Source: Polyodon spathula
Lineage: Eukaryota > Chordata > Actinopteri > Acipenseriformes > Polyodontidae
Assembly (NCBI RefSeq): GCF_017654505.1
Contig: NC_054538.1
Span: forward strand, 47,818,489 to 47,882,488
Direction: 5' to 3'
DNA: 64,000 nucleotides
In this document: in pieces, positions 24,059 to 35,912 of the stretch
How positions within the stretch are numbered: the stretch's first letter is position 1
Layout of the letters: each line of letters starts with the position of its first letter
Program-made: the position numbers and the translations under genes
Notes under the pieces: model-generated
What the model saw: only the letters and a program-made list of their open reading frames with translations
Databases searched by the model: none
What the model was told of the DNA's origin: nothing

Positions 24059-24718
24059 ATCAAATACAAGTGTAAAACATGAAGTAAAAAGATTCTGTAT
24101 TTTTAAAACTTTTGATATTTTATAAACTGTACATTTCTCTTTTTATTTATATTGCAGCTGTTCTACAAAAGCAAAATACTTATTAAAATAACTATTAATA
24201 TTTGAAAATAAACAGGTTTTTTTTAAGTACATCCCACTGTGAAATGTAATAGAAAAGTTTGACTATTTTTGTTTTGTTACAACCAAAATATATATATTTT
24301 TTTCCATAACATTCCATTGTTAGAAAAACATTTATAAAAAAGCAACAATTATTCCATACTTGTTTTTTTGTCTTATGAAGTGGTCAACTTAAATCATACT
24401 TTCTGCTTGTAAAATTATAGAGTTTATTTGTGTTTTTTTTTAATTGTTTCAATGCATTAGTTAGCTGCCATCATTTGATTTTGGCAGTTTTTATAAGAAG
24501 GATACTACACTGAGCATTCATTATTTAATACTTTATTTTAGATACTTTAGAAATTGTAGAGTATTTTTTGTTGCTGAAATAGAAAAGCAAAGGAAGTGCA
24601 ATCATCTTGAGACATTTAGTGATGTGTTGGTGTTTATCCGAATAATCGATTAATCGAAGCAATAATCTATAGATTAATGGATTACATTAATAATCGTTTT
24701 ATGCAGCACTACAGTATT

Positions 24719-24957
24719 GGGCTAATTACACTTAGTATTGCTGTTCGTTTTATTATGTATTCTACAGTCACAAAAATATACAAAACATATAAAAACAAAG
24801 CATTAATATCATATGGACTGCATGGAAATTGTGATTTTCACAGGGCCTTAATTATAACAGTATGATATTAATGCTTTGTTTTTATATGTTTTGTATATTT
24901 TTGTTTGTGATAGTAGAATACAAAATAAAACAAACAATAATACTAAGTGAATGGGCC
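24719..24957. mobile_element. Foldback MITE, long inverted repeat
   Basis: Bases 24719-24815 are a near-complete inverted copy of 24859-24957 (ends GGCTAATTACACTTAGTATT and complement GGCCCATTCACTTAGTATT), leaving a loop of about 45 bases. Arms of nearly 100 bases would make a strong hairpin. It directly abuts the target duplication of the hAT-type element. Confidence 0.8.
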
Positions 24958-25066
24958 TGTGTCTGTTGCAGCGAAGGCATGTGCTGTTAGACTGTAAAAA
25001 TAAAAAGCCAAGTCCAGGACCGCAACATATCCGAATCCGCAGCATAGCGAGAGGCAATATAACGAG

Positions 25067-25082
25067 GGGTGTGTGTGTGTGT

Positions 25083-25166
<84 letters not shown>
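25067..25166. repeat. (TG)n/(TA)n microsatellite
   Basis: A short TG run (25067-25082), then a TA run to about 25166. Confidence 0.95.
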
Positions 25167-25170
<4 letters not shown>

Positions 25171-26633
25171 TAAAATGTTTGTTATCAACCTTAAATGCAA
25201 CACAACTAAGTTTCTGAGTTTATTTTGTTGAAGTGAGTGGAATATGTACTATTAAAATTAAAAACAGTCCCCTGGATTAGTGATAAAAGCCAATGTCGGG
25301 CTTCAGCACAGGGAGCTATGTTCTCGTAGGCTTGAATCTAGGCTGCTGGTTGACAAAGAAAAAAACAGCATTTTAAGTTGTTGTTAGGTTAAACTTTGTT
25401 TCTTTCTGTGGCCAGTAATTAGCTTTATATATGAATCCTAAGCAAAATTGCACAACATCCTACACTTTGGCCTTGACTTTAGTTTAGTGGTCTTGGTTCC
25501 CTCTACAAAATTACAGAACTGAAGGCAATTTTGGCCTGACCTTTTTGTTGCCAATTTAGTGCTCTGTGACAGTGTAGCATTACACAGTGATACCTGGACG
25601 GTATTACAGATTCCCACAGTAAGGTATACTATTTCCTTGGATTTAAATGAACAAACTGAAGATTACAGATTCTCAAATATTTTAAACAAGTGATGGAAAC
25701 ATTTGAGGGACTGCTGACAATGGTGGCAGCTCACCATGTAGACACCCTGTTTCTTCTTCTGAGAGAGTGGCAGTGTGTGACAGAGAAAGAATGAATCTTG
25801 GTTATAAATCTCCCTCCTGACCTGTGAGGGCTGTGTAAAGGGAACAGTGTGCCCTGGACTGGATTGTCAGACAATTCATTCCAGAGGGAAAGTGATGTGG
25901 CATCCATGGATTGAAGAAGCAATGGTTTCACTCTTTAACCAAGGGGCCGTGACTGACGGTACAAAAGGGGACGTGGCTAGACGATCTGTTCCTTTTATGG
26001 TTAAGCTGAAACCGAGAAAGGAGAACTGATTTTGTTTGTTTGTTGAGTCTATTGTACTGTTTGTTGTTATTAGATGGCTAACACGATCCAAAGCTGTCGC
26101 TACAGGCCAGCACTAAACCCGGACAACGCTTCACAACTGTGCACAGATAAATTGTATTTCACCACAAGCACTTTATCACACACTCTGGACTTGTGATTGT
26201 GTGTGTCTTTGTGTATTTTCAGTCTTTCGAACTGTGTTTATTATTTGGGACTGAAAACCCATCGTTTGTGTATTGCTTGGGATTATAAATAAACATATTG
26301 TTTGGACCGTGAACTTTTTGTCTGGTTTTGTAATCACATCACCACTACACCTGTGCACTATAAACTACTTTGCCACTTAGTGTGATTTAGTCTCTTTAGA
26401 GTATGTGATAGTTACTATCGGATATAGTCCAGTGAAGAGTCCAGGCATAAATGTAAACTAATATAAATAAGATAAACTCCTAATATACCGCTTGTTCAGT
26501 AGCCCCTGGCAGTCAAATTCTTTTTTTTTTCTATTCCAGAAAAGGGACACCCTGGAATAATTCCTCTCTAGGGAAGCATTTAGGATTTGTGACTTTTTTT
26601 TCCTAATAGGTTCCTCTGTCTTTCTTCCCCCAG
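25167..26633. other. Intron of efr3b, no gene recognised; LTR- or SINE-like end near 26300
   Basis: No exon is seen. Around 26160-26350 the sequence has AATAAA and a T-rich end with CACCACTACA, resembling the end of an LTR, but no flanking duplication was found. The last 100 bases lead into a clear polypyrimidine tract and CAG acceptor at 26631-26633. Confidence 0.45.
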
Positions 26634-26783
26634 GATCCGGATGGCTGGGATCAAAGGCCTGCAGGGTGTAGTGCGGAAGACTGTCAATGATGAGCTACAG
26701 GCCAACATCTGGGACCCTCAACACATGGACAAGATCGTCCCATCACTGCTCTTCAACCTGCAGCAGGGAGAGGGGACTGACAG
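26634..26783 (+). CDS. efr3b: efr3b coding exon (internal), first of four in window
   Basis: A 150-bp exon between CAG (26631-26633) and GTGACT (26784). Its first base completes a Lys codon and it ends two bases into a Ser codon. It encodes IRMAGIKGLQGVVRKT...DELQANIWDPQHMDK...PSLLFNLQ, which matches my memory of EFR3B closely and EFR3A less well (ELQANIWDP versus ELRATIWEP). EFR3 is a palmitoylated plasma-membrane scaffold of helical repeats that recruits PI4KA with TTC7 and FAM126 to make PI4P. This exon lies in the N-terminal helical-repeat region. Splice phase agrees with the next exon. Confidence 0.93.
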
Positions 26784-27235
26784 GTGACTGAAGAGAATAC
26801 AGTACATTTTACTATTGAAAACTAGCTCACTTTCGTTAATTTAAAAAAAAAAAAAAAAAAAATCTTAAGGCATTTATTTGGTAAGGTGACTGTTATAATA
26901 TAGTTCCCTATCAAGTATGAAATGTAACCACTACCACTACCTCATTTTCTTTTTCTGTTGTGTATTTTCTGGTTGCTTGCAGCACTGTCACAAAGGCTGT
27001 TAGGGCTGTAACAAGGAGCCCCCGAATATGAGGACTGAGAATATTTTAATTTTTTATGATAAAGTAATTGTAACATTAATCTTTAAGCTGTCTCGAGACA
27101 GGTAAACATGATTTTGGATACTATTTCAAGATAGCAAAGATAGTTTATACTTCCTGCATTTCCTGCACAATGTTGTTGATTGCTTGTCAAAGGTCACAGA
27201 AGCTTTCCAGTGCAGAGAGACCATTATATATGACA
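26784..27235. other. efr3b intron start, no feature
   Basis: Holds a poly-A run (about 26842-26862) and AT-rich sequence; nothing else recognised. Confidence 0.5.
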
Positions 27236-27990
27236 TACACTGGTTTGTAGAAGTAGCTGACTCAAACAGATTTACATTTACATGCTTTTACACAAACTCT
27301 GTACGTGCTTTAAAATTAGGCTTTTTAAGTAATGGATTTTTTTTTGCCATTGTGTAGGGCTTTGTCTAGGGACCGGCTTATTGTTGATGTGTGAACACTG
27401 ACTCCCATCTCAGACACAGAACTTTGCAGATCTCTCAAGGTCATTGTTGGCTTCAGAGTGACATCCTGAACCAGTTTCCTGTTTGCCCGGCTGCTCAGTT
27501 TGGGCGGCCGATCTGATCTGGGTAGTGTCTGGATGGTATGATGCATCTTCCACTTAATGATGGACTTCACTGTGCTGAGAGGGATAATCAGCACCTTTGA
27601 AATTTCCTTGTACCCTTCTCCTGCTCGTTGCCTCTTTTCTTGTACCCTTCGCCTGCTCTTTCACTTTATCCCTGACTTATTTTGAAAGCTCCTTGGTCTT
27701 CATGGTTGTTTTGTTTGATCACTATGTGAGTTGCAGCTTGAAAGTCTTTATAAACCTGATGAAAATTATCTACAGGTTAAACCACTTTGAATACACACAG
27801 GCTGAAACTGTTTCACTAATTTTGTGACCTTTCAAACAAATCATTTGCACCTGAGCTGATTTAGGGCTGCAGTAGCAAAGGGGTTGAATACTTATGCAAC
27901 TGAGATTAATTAGTTTTTCTCTGTAAATCTTACTTAGTTATATTCTATATGTAGGGGTCTACTTAAATCGTAGTAAATGTATGTATTTTT
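27236..27990 (-). mobile_element. Tc1-like fragment related to 6803-8202 (5' half)
   Basis: On the minus strand it carries the 5' region and the transposase N-terminus: STVKSIIKWKMHHTIQTL, RPPKLSSRANRK and TLRDLQSSVSEMG, with GTGAATACTT-type motifs near 27885. The phrases CAACCCCTTTGCTACTGCAG and CAGCTCAGGTGCAAATG are shared (inverted) with 6970-7020. The catalytic half is missing; a TIR-like CACTGGTTTGTAGAAGTA lies at 27238. Confidence 0.75.
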
Positions 27991-28832
27991 CACAGGTAGG
28001 TTGCAGAATAAAATTAGGATTTCGCTGACATTTCGCAGACATGTTTAAACATTAAATAAACCTAAGTAGGCAGTATTTCAGAACACTATAAAGCCTAAAA
28101 ATAGTGATACTTACAAACGAATAGTGCTGTCATTTGTTAAAGGCAAGCATGGAGCATCCCCCTGCAGTTGACTTGCCCATACATGAGACTGCACGTTCTG
28201 CAGCCACTGAATTGGTTGGAAGTTAAGGCAAGGCTTTGCCAAGTTATACAGATGTGGAACTCGATTAGAAACAGCCACAAAACTCGGTTACCTAAGGGCA
28301 TCTGGCATACTTTAATAAAGGCAATATATGCAGCACATTCGTTTTCATGTTATTTGTCCCATCCAATAATTTATTTTATTATTACCGAGTCAAAACAAAG
28401 AAAACGTGGCTATTCGGGTCTAAAATTCCAACTGCGAAAAAGTAAGCAGCAGGTTGAAGTGAGGTGGCAGTGCTGGATCGTTTTAGTACTGATTTAACTT
28501 ACAGACAGGAATACTTTTTGTCTGGGCTTGTTGTGTGTACATTAGTTTTGTATTACGTGGTGGATTGAGACTGCAGTCTTCGAGGGCATCGCATGCACAC
28601 AGCCAAAGTTTTGTGTTTCTTTCTTTATTTTTTGAGCAGGGGTAGAAAAAAATACCTTTACATTTATTTATTGAGAGCGGTGTTTATTCGAGGGCAGCGT
28701 CTATTAAAAAGCTGATATCTGAGTGAGGCATTAAATCGAAGGCGGTGTTCATTCATAGGGTGTGTGCGTGTGTGTGTGTGTGTGTATTGTGGTAATTAAT
28801 TCTATACAGAGGATAATTAATATACAGAGTTA
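27991..28832. other. efr3b intron; (TG)n at 28761-28786
   Basis: No gene. Repeated GCGGTGTTTATTCGAGGGC-like phrases (28678-28755) suggest a degenerate repeat end. The TG run is a simple repeat. Confidence 0.45.
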
Positions 28833-29270
28833 GGGGCTACAGAGTGGCGCATCTGATAAAGGCCTTCTGTGTGGAGCACAGGATGTGCCGTATAGCATAG
28901 TGGTTGCCAGTTCGAGTCCATGCTATTCCACTGCCGACTGTGGACGAGAGCTCTCAAGGGGTGGCACACAGTTGGCCGAGCGTCACTCAGGTGGGGAGAG
29001 CTTAGGTCAGCCAAGGTGTCCTCGGCTTACTGCACACCAGCTACCCCTGTAAACTGGCCAGGTGCCTGCGGGCCTGCAGAATGAAAAAAAAGCAGTCTGC
29101 TGACGGCACATGTTTCAGAGAACAGCATGTGTTCGTCTTCGCCTCTCCTAAGTCAGCGTGGGGGTGGTAGCGGTGAGTTGAGCCTAAAATAATACAATTT
29201 CAGATTAGTAGAAAAATGGGGTAAAAATCAATGCTCGACTACAAATTGAATAAATAAATAAATAAAAATC
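28833..29270 (+). mobile_element. tRNA-derived SINE with (AAAT)n tail and target duplication
   Basis: The head resembles a pol III promoter: box-A-like GTGGCGCATCTGATAAAGG near 28850 and box-B GTTCGAGTCC near 28910. The body is GC-rich and unlike its surroundings, ending in (AAAT)n at about 29248-29270. TATACAGAGTTA (28821-28832) and TATACAGAATTA (29271-29282) flank it (11 of 12). It is not a tRNA gene: acceptor pairing is lost. Confidence 0.8.
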
Positions 29271-30590
29271 TATACAGAATTACACCTTAGAAATATTTAT
29301 TGATTCTTCTACTAAAAAAAAAAAAAAAATGTAATCAATATTCAGTGTAGGTGATAAAAAAAAAAAAAAAAAACGATTAAATCAGACGTTCTTGCCTCCG
29401 TCATTTGAAGGCACCATAAAGTTAGCTGTATGCTTTCTTTTTTATTAGTGAGGGTCCAAAATTACAGCAGGTGCGGGGCAAAGAACTCACCTGGGTAGAA
29501 AGCTTACAGGAAATCTGTCCAGCTTTCACTGTGCGTGAAGAATGCTGTTAGACAGACTGACTGCTAGTCTTATGTGCGAGGGTGTGGGGAATTCGCTAAG
29601 CACACAGAAGACAGATAGTTCTTTGAGATGCCACACAGGCACACCAGATTTGTTATTTTCTTTTACCCTGGTGGGGTGGCACCAGGACTATACCTGGGAG
29701 GTTTACCAGCAATGGTATTCAGCAGTGGGTGTGGAGGCAGTCTTGTTTATATAAATAATAATCCAAAATCCAAAAGACAAAATAACATGAGAAAATAACA
29801 CTATAAATTCAAACTACAAATAAAGGTTCTGCTACCACCAGTGTCTTGCAGCCTCCGCTAGTGTGCAAGAATAAATTACAGTCCATTCTTTCCTAACCAT
29901 GCTAGAACAAGGTTGTCCAGTTTCTCCCCGGAGCTAGCTGTTAAATTTACGTCCCAGGTACCGTCCGTCTGTTGGTCTGGGTACCTGGAATTAATACTGT
30001 GCAGTAGCTGTCTTCTGCTCCGCCTCTTGCCTCTGTCATCGCCATGATTGGCAGGCGGGTCATACAGGGCTTTCGACCCCCGCCCCCATGCAGGAAGCAT
30101 GCATGCGCCCGAGAGCCAGCACAGATCTCTCCCTGTTACACCTAAGTAAAAGATTTGAGGGAGATAATGGAATTTTGTGTGCATTCTCCATAGCTTAGCT
30201 TGGACTCTGGTCTGATAGTACAGAAAAATATCTATATTTCCCTTTTATCATCTCTTTTTATTGATTCTTATTTTTATTGTATCATAACTACATTTTATAT
30301 TCACAGTTCTTTTTTTTATGATGTATGTTTATTGGAAATGCTTAACATTATCTGTAATGTGAAATCACAATAATTTCAGATAATATGAGAAGTTGCTGGG
30401 AAACTTTTTTATGTTTAGTTTTTTATCTAGAGCATATTTTGATACTTTAAGAAATGAAACATTGATGTATGGTATGCATTAAATAAAGTCTATTCAGAAG
30501 CTTTCTACAGTTTAAAAAGTTATATGACTTTCTCCCAGTAAAACCAGTTTTGCATGTACAGGTTGCTTAAACACAGTTTGTGCTGACCTG
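29271..30590. other. efr3b intron; poly-A runs and an LTR-like block ending at 30138
   Basis: Poly-A at about 29318-29330 and 29356-29373. The block ending CTCCCTGTTACA (complement starts TGTAACAGGGAGAG) near 30138 has the look of an LTR on the minus strand, but its other end and a target duplication were not located. From 30140 to 30590 nothing is recognised. Confidence 0.35.
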
Positions 30591-31231
30591 TTTTTGGTTC
30601 AGAATTGCTGTATTTACTTTATTTTTCCAGATTTTGGTGATGCTCATGTAGCATTGCCGTGCAACACATATAGGCCTGTCTTGCATGGAGTGGGTGTTGA
30701 CACCTCACAAATAGAAACAGAGTGGACCCGTTTCAAATGCTTCCTTTTCTGTCAAGCGCAGGCACAAACGTTTTGCAGAACCTGCTCCCTCTACCGCCTT
30801 CCAGAGTCCATCTATAGGACCTCAATGCCCCCTGTCCACCCGAACTTTCCGCATGAAGTACAAACAACGTGGGGACACCCCGTGATGGCCCCAGAGCTTG
30901 TCATTGAATCACAGACCACCACAGCGGATGCTAGAGGAGCTGAATGTGATCACTGACCATCTGCTGCAGCTGTCCAAATACAATGGACAGTCTCTTGGCT
31001 GAGTCCTTGCAGCACCCTTTTTGGGTGCCCCGATCACACCAGGCCATACGTTCGGTCCAGCGGTGGATGAACTTTTGCTGAGCTCCCAGAAGGCATGCTG
31101 ATCCAGCAAAGAGCCGGTTTGCTTGCTGCACAGAAAGGCTCCTCAAGCCAGGAAGCAAATGGTGCCTTGGCGTCCTAGAGCTCAGCAGCCCCAGACTCTG
31201 GACATCTGGGTGATCGGCTCCAGACAGAAGA

Positions 31232-32525
31232 GTGGTTACGACTTCTGTCTCTAACCCTCAAGACACCCTGGTGTTGTTCCAAGAGGTGAAGACTCTTTTA
31301 CAAAGAAGGGCTATTAAGGTAATAGACCCCTCCGACCAGGAGTCTGGATTTTATTCCAGGTATTTCCTAGTGCCGAAAAGGGGTGGCAGCCTACGACCCA
31401 TTCTCAACCTCAGACAGCTAAATCTTTTCCTCACTATGGTGGACCTGAATGCTTACTTCCAGGTCCCAATAAGACCCGGCCACAGAAAATATCTGCGGTT
31501 CTTCTTTCAAGGGACTGCTTATGGGTTCCGTGTTCTGCCACTTGGCCTTTCTCTAGCCCTTCGCACCTTTGAAGTGCATGGAGGCTGTCCTGGCCAATCT
31601 GTGGCTAAAAGGCATCAGAGTTCTCAACTACCTGGATGACTGGCTCATATGTGTCGAGCCTGCAGTGCAGGCCGTAGTGCACACGGAACTGGTGACTGCT
31701 CGCCTCGGCAGGCTTGACCTGATATTGAACTTGTGAAAAATTCAGCTGATACAGTCCCAGACTACCATCTACCTGGGAACCTGCTTGAACTCAAGCAGCA
31801 TGATCGCCACTCTGACAGAATCCAGAAGCTCCACACGTGCCTAAGGCTGTTTTAGCCCAGCGTGTCACAGGAGGTCGTCGCCTTCCAGAGGCTTCTGGGC
31901 TTGATGGCAGCAGCATCCCAAACCGTTCCATTGGGTCTTCTCTGCATGCGCCCTCTCCAAGCATGGTTCAGTCGACAGGGTGAATCATCCCCTCTTGCAT
32001 CCCCATCTCCACCTTGTCGGTGTCCCGTATGGAGGCCCTCTCATGGTGGAAACAGCCAGCTCACCTGTATCTAGGTGTGGCGTTTCGTGAGAGGTGATCA
32101 CCACGGACACCACCGGCTGGGGCTCCATGTGGAACGGATGTAGAGCGCAAGGTGTAAGGCAGCCTCTCTGAGGGGGGCTACACATAAATGTCCTGGAGCT
32201 GCAAGCAGTTTTTCTGGCCTTGCAGAGTTTCTTTCAGGAGATGCAGGGGAGACACGTGTTGATCAAGACAGACAACAAACACAACCATGGTGGCTTACAA
32301 CAACCACCAGGGCAGCCTGCGCTCGCCCTGTCTCCATCAGGTAGCCTTCAAAATTTTATTGAGGGCTCACGAACACCTGTTCACCCTGAGAGCGATACAT
32401 CTACCAGGAGCAGAAAACCATGCCATATACCTCCTATCAAGGGGAGTCCCATGTGGCTCAGAGTGGAGGCTCCACCTCGAGGTGATGAGCCTGATTTGGG
32501 ACGGTTTGGCAGAGCAGAGGTAGAC
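31232..32525 (+). pseudogene. DIRS reverse transcriptase and RNase H, multiple disruptions
   Basis: ESGFYSRYFLVPKRGG, LRPILNLRQLN and VPIRPGHRKYLRF are in one frame (31232-31639). The catalytic LNYLDDWLIC follows in a shifted frame at about 31623. RNase H motifs TDTTGWGSMW (about 32105), LELQAVF, MVAYNNHQGSLRSP and HLPGAENHAIYLLSRG (32287-32523) lie in several frames. An internal deletion removes part of the palm between LNLFLT and MVDLNAYF. The protein would have copied element RNA into circular DNA. Confidence 0.8.
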
Positions 32526-32959
32526 CTCTGCCTCCACGGAATCCGCTCATTGTTCCCTCTGGTCCTCCATTCTGGGGAACAGAGGTCCGCTGGGAGTCTA
32601 CGCCCTTGCACACAAGTGGCTGAGGACTCCTACTTTCCCCCGGTAGCATTGCTTCTGATGTGCCAGGGTGCTTTTAGTGGCCCCGTACTGGGCCAGGAGA
32701 ACATGGTTTTCCACGCTGGTGCAGCTCTTACGCAACCAGCCTTTGCAATTGCCCACACACTGCAACTTGCTCAGCCAGGCGCAGGGGACGTTGTAGCACC
32801 CCAACCCATTGACCTTACAGCTCCGGTTCAGCCAGCTAGGCTTGTAAAAGAGAGTCCTATCGACTCCCCAGAATGTGAGAGTTGTTTCAACATGCTCTCA
32901 GTATGGATAGAAGTGGGGCGTTTTCCAAGCTTGGTGTTTGGCGCATCAGGTTGATCACA

Positions 32960-33440
32960 CCACTTGCCCCATGGCAGTCATTCTGCAGCTTTTGCAGGAC
33001 TTTTTTGATGAGGGCAAGTCCCCCTTGACTGCTGGTTTATTGGCAGCCGCCTCAACTTGCCATATTAAAATTGACTCAGTGTCCCCAGTGTCCACTTTCT
33101 GGCTGGCCAGTTTCTGAAAGGGGCGTGGAGGCTTTGGCCTCTTTTTGAAGGACAAAGTTCCTCAGTGGTGGTTAAATGTGGTGCTGCATACACTCACAAA
33201 ACCACCCTTTGAACCTGTTCATGCAGAACCCAAATTCCTTTACTTGCCATCACCTCCACTAGACGCGTGAAATAGACATTTTCCGTGGCAAAATCATGGA
33301 CTAAGGTCATGCTTTGTATGAATCTGACCTTTGTGCCCAAATGCCTATTGACCTTTCATGTCAATCAGACGGTGGAATTGGAGACTTTAAATCCTCCACC
33401 ATTCCAGTCAGACAAGGAGTGTCAGCTCCATAAGCTTTGT
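32960..33440 (+). pseudogene. DIRS tyrosine recombinase, N-terminal part only
   Basis: ILQLLQDFFDEGKSPLTAGLL in one frame, followed by a broken LAITSTRRV (first catalytic Arg region, near 33243) and NLTFVPKCLLTFHVNQTVE matching the DIRS copy at 47300. The catalytic HxxR and Tyr blocks are missing. Confidence 0.65.
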
Positions 33441-33519
33441 CCGGTTATTACATTAGCGTATTATGTTTTCCCAAATGAAGTTAGTGAAGAATGACTGGAG
33501 GAGTAGGCTTAGTTAAAAA

Positions 33520-33699
33520 ATGAAGAGGAGGCTGGAGCTTGCTGATACTTCTATACCTGATGATGGAGACTGTGTGGAGCTTGCTGCTCATTCCATACCT
33601 GATGATGGAGACTGTGTGGAGCTTGCTGATACTTCTATACCTGATGATGAAGACTGTGTGAGCTTGCAGCTTATTTTATACCCGAGATGGAGAGACTGA
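33520..33699 (+). CDS. Small ORF made of a 14-residue tandem repeat
   Basis: ATG at 33520 to TGA at 33697-33699, 59 codons. A 42-bp repeat (units at 33535, 33577, 33619, then a partial) encodes ELADTSIPDDGDCV with small changes. Because 42 is a multiple of three the frame stays open. It follows the dead DIRS element. No ribosome-context or splice evidence supports expression; it may simply be a minisatellite. Confidence 0.3.
   Translation: MKRRLELADTSIPDDGDCVELAAHSIPDDGDCVELADTSIPDDEDCVSLQLILYPRWRD
33535..33695 (+). repeat. 42-bp minisatellite, about 3.7 units
   Basis: Unit starts GAGCTTGCTGATACTTCTAT. Three full copies with few substitutions, plus a decayed fourth. Confidence 0.9.
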
Positions 33700-34051
33700 T
33701 CTGCTGTTTCTGGGAATGAGCATTAATGTTTATTGTATCTGTTTTTTATCAAAATTTCTAACAGTGTTTTTTTTAGGAAAATTTAATTTAAGCCTAGCAT
33801 TTTTGTTGCTGATTCCGACTTAGGCACTTCACTGTAAGGACTAGTACATTTATGTCAGGACTTCTAAGTTTCAAAAGGTACTTTGGACTAGTACCACAAT
33901 TTTGTTTCTAACCCTGTAGAAGCTTCAGAAAACTGGAAAACATGCTTCCGCCATGTGTTTTCTTTGATGTGAAAGGTGAGCACTTCATGTCAGATTGGTT
34001 GCTCTGCGAATATGTACCGTTGCTATGGAAGAATTGAAGTATGTGTGCTGT

Positions 34052-35247
34052 TGTAATGATCACTCTGCACAACTGAGAAGCAGTTGTACTGTCCTCCCTA
34101 AGAAGATACTACTGGCCCAATATCTATAACTAATTAAGTTGGCAAGAGTGACAGACAGCAAAAGCAGGAATGTCAGAGGTGTCAATTTCATGGACAAATG
34201 GTTTATTGTTGTGAACTATAATGTAATAAATGAAATATAAGGACAAAAACTTATTGCAGAGAACATTTAGTGGAAGGTACAGGTGAGTAAGAAAGTTATG
34301 TGAACTAAACAAACATCCAAACAAACAAACACTAAAGCTAAACTAATGCGGTATCCGGTGGGCCACCAATAAACACCCCCACACACACAAACACCACACC
34401 AATACAAAACCAACACACCGACAGGCCAAAAAAACAAAGGTGAATGAATAAGTATATGGGGAAAACAATTACAAAGACAGTCTTGATGGCAACGGATGAT
34501 AAGTGAAATTTAGGCCTAACAAGTCCAGTGAAGCAATGCACATGTAATCCAAAGTAACAAAAGAACAAAACCAAAATTCCAGGAACCAAAGTATCAAAGT
34601 AAAGTAGAAACAAAACCAGCAAACAGAAAAGGAATAATCTCACAAACAAATAATGAAGTCCCAAATAGAGTCCTGTACTGATAATGATGGATGAAGGTTG
34701 ATGAAAAAATAGCGATCGTAGAAAATGATGAGTCTGTTGAGTAGTACCGGGTTGAATGGTGAACAGCCGTATAACAGGAGAATCAGGAACAAAATGGAGA
34801 CTGAACACACTAACAACAACAAACCCTAAACAGACCTTGAACAGCAACTAAACTTAAACAAGTAACAGTGTAAACAAAAAAGAAAGATTTAGACAAAGTA
34901 CAAGATTATCAAAAGAGTAAATGGATGCACCAGTATTTATCTAAAATAAAGTTAAAGTTACGCTGTAATTAAGTAATATGCTGTTTGTTTGTAAATGGAT
35001 TCTTCAAGAGAAAAAGGAGTCTCTCCTGGCCCAGCCAGCCAGCTTTAATACTGGTGCTGGCTTCCAAGGAGCTCTGAGATTGGAAGAGTGGATATCTGAA
35101 TGAGCCAATGGGGGGAGAGGATGAACAGAGGGTGATAGCAAGGAACTATGGGAAACTGAGTTTTAACCTGGCCAGGCTACTGACCCTAATTAAAGGGACA
35201 GGTGGGTGAAACTTACACCCATTTTATGGAGTAAGTGAATTGCTACA
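34052..35247 (-). mobile_element. LTR-like block (1.2 kb), tentative solo LTR
   Basis: The plus strand starts TGTAATGATC and ends ATTGCTACA, so the complement runs TGTAGC...TTACA. The 4 bases on each side are CTGT (34048-34051 and 35248-35251). The minus strand is T-rich in the middle, and no ORF with known domains is present. The minus ORF at 34338-34847 is low-complexity and not a convincing protein. Confidence 0.4.
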
Positions 35248-35912
35248 CTGTTGCTATGAATATTTACCGTTAGGGACTTCAGGGTCTACAGTGCAAACTA
35301 TAATCTGACACATGATGGTGTTTTAACAAATCACAAGTAAAAAAAGTAAAAACATGCTACTATGAAATATGGACAGGATGAATTCAGAGCCATGGCTAGC
35401 CACCCTATACACACACTTACCTCGGTAAGTGCACTGAGCTGATGGCTTGATTCCCGACAACCGTCAGATCCCTGAGAGACAATATAATTCTGGCTTGCAG
35501 CCTTTCAGTGCTTCACGTGCTTGATACAGTAATTCTGCATTAAGGTTTGCATTACTGAATGCCTCAAATTCAACAGATTTTATGGGTTGCCACTGTGAGT
35601 ACCACTGAGCCACAGTCACGCTGGGCTTTGTATTTATTTTCCTTCCTACAGTGCATATATGGCTGTATGTATTTTATAGATGTTTCATTGGTTAGATCTT
35701 TGTAGTAGTCTGGCTTGTTTATTTTTCAATTATTTTGCTATCAACTTCCCCTATTTGTTGGGGGTGGACCTCAGCGAAGTTAAACCGGTTTGTTAAACTA
35801 GTTGATTTGATTGACTTGGAGGGAAGTTCAGTTAGCTTGAAATCTGCAAACTCAAAACTGCAATATTGCTGTGAAAATATAACACAGTGAATTTTACAAG
35901 GATATAGGACAG
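35248..35912. other. efr3b intron, nothing recognised
   Basis: Mixed sequence without repeat ends or ORFs. Confidence 0.5.

Larger units (their letters stand above)
21856..24711. mobile_element. hAT-type non-autonomous element with 8-bp target duplication
   Basis: Ends are inverted: left TAGTGCTGCAAGATTTATTC, right complement TAGTGCTGCATAAAACG, each followed by ATCGATTAATCG-type repeats. Flanks CTGTATTG (21848-21855) and CAGTATTG (24712-24719) match at 7 of 8 bases, the duplication length of hAT elements. No hAT transposase is visible. The interior holds an RLE-type LINE fragment (22728-23818) and a palindromic MITE (23871-24058). Confidence 0.75.
30590..33440 (+). mobile_element. DIRS-type retrotransposon, heavily decayed, termini not found
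   Basis: In order on the plus strand, across many frame changes: gag end (PITPGHTFGPAVDELLLSS near 31030), reverse transcriptase (31232-31800), RNase H (about 32090-32520) and the N-terminal part of a tyrosine recombinase (33000-33440). This is the DIRS order. The recombinase stops before its catalytic His-Arg-Tyr part. Confidence 0.8.

Noticed and set aside
25560..26350. LTR or complete retroelement
   Set aside because: A T-rich AATAAA-containing end is suggestive, but no TG..CA pair with matching flanks was found.
28900..28930. Possible tRNA gene
   Set aside because: Box-B is present, but no acceptor stem or anticodon arm can be folded; it is the head of a SINE.
34338..34847. 170-codon minus ORF rich in Phe, Leu, Val and Cys, looking like membrane segments
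   Set aside because: It lies on the T-rich strand of an LTR-like block; no motif, start context or conserved segment supports a real membrane protein.
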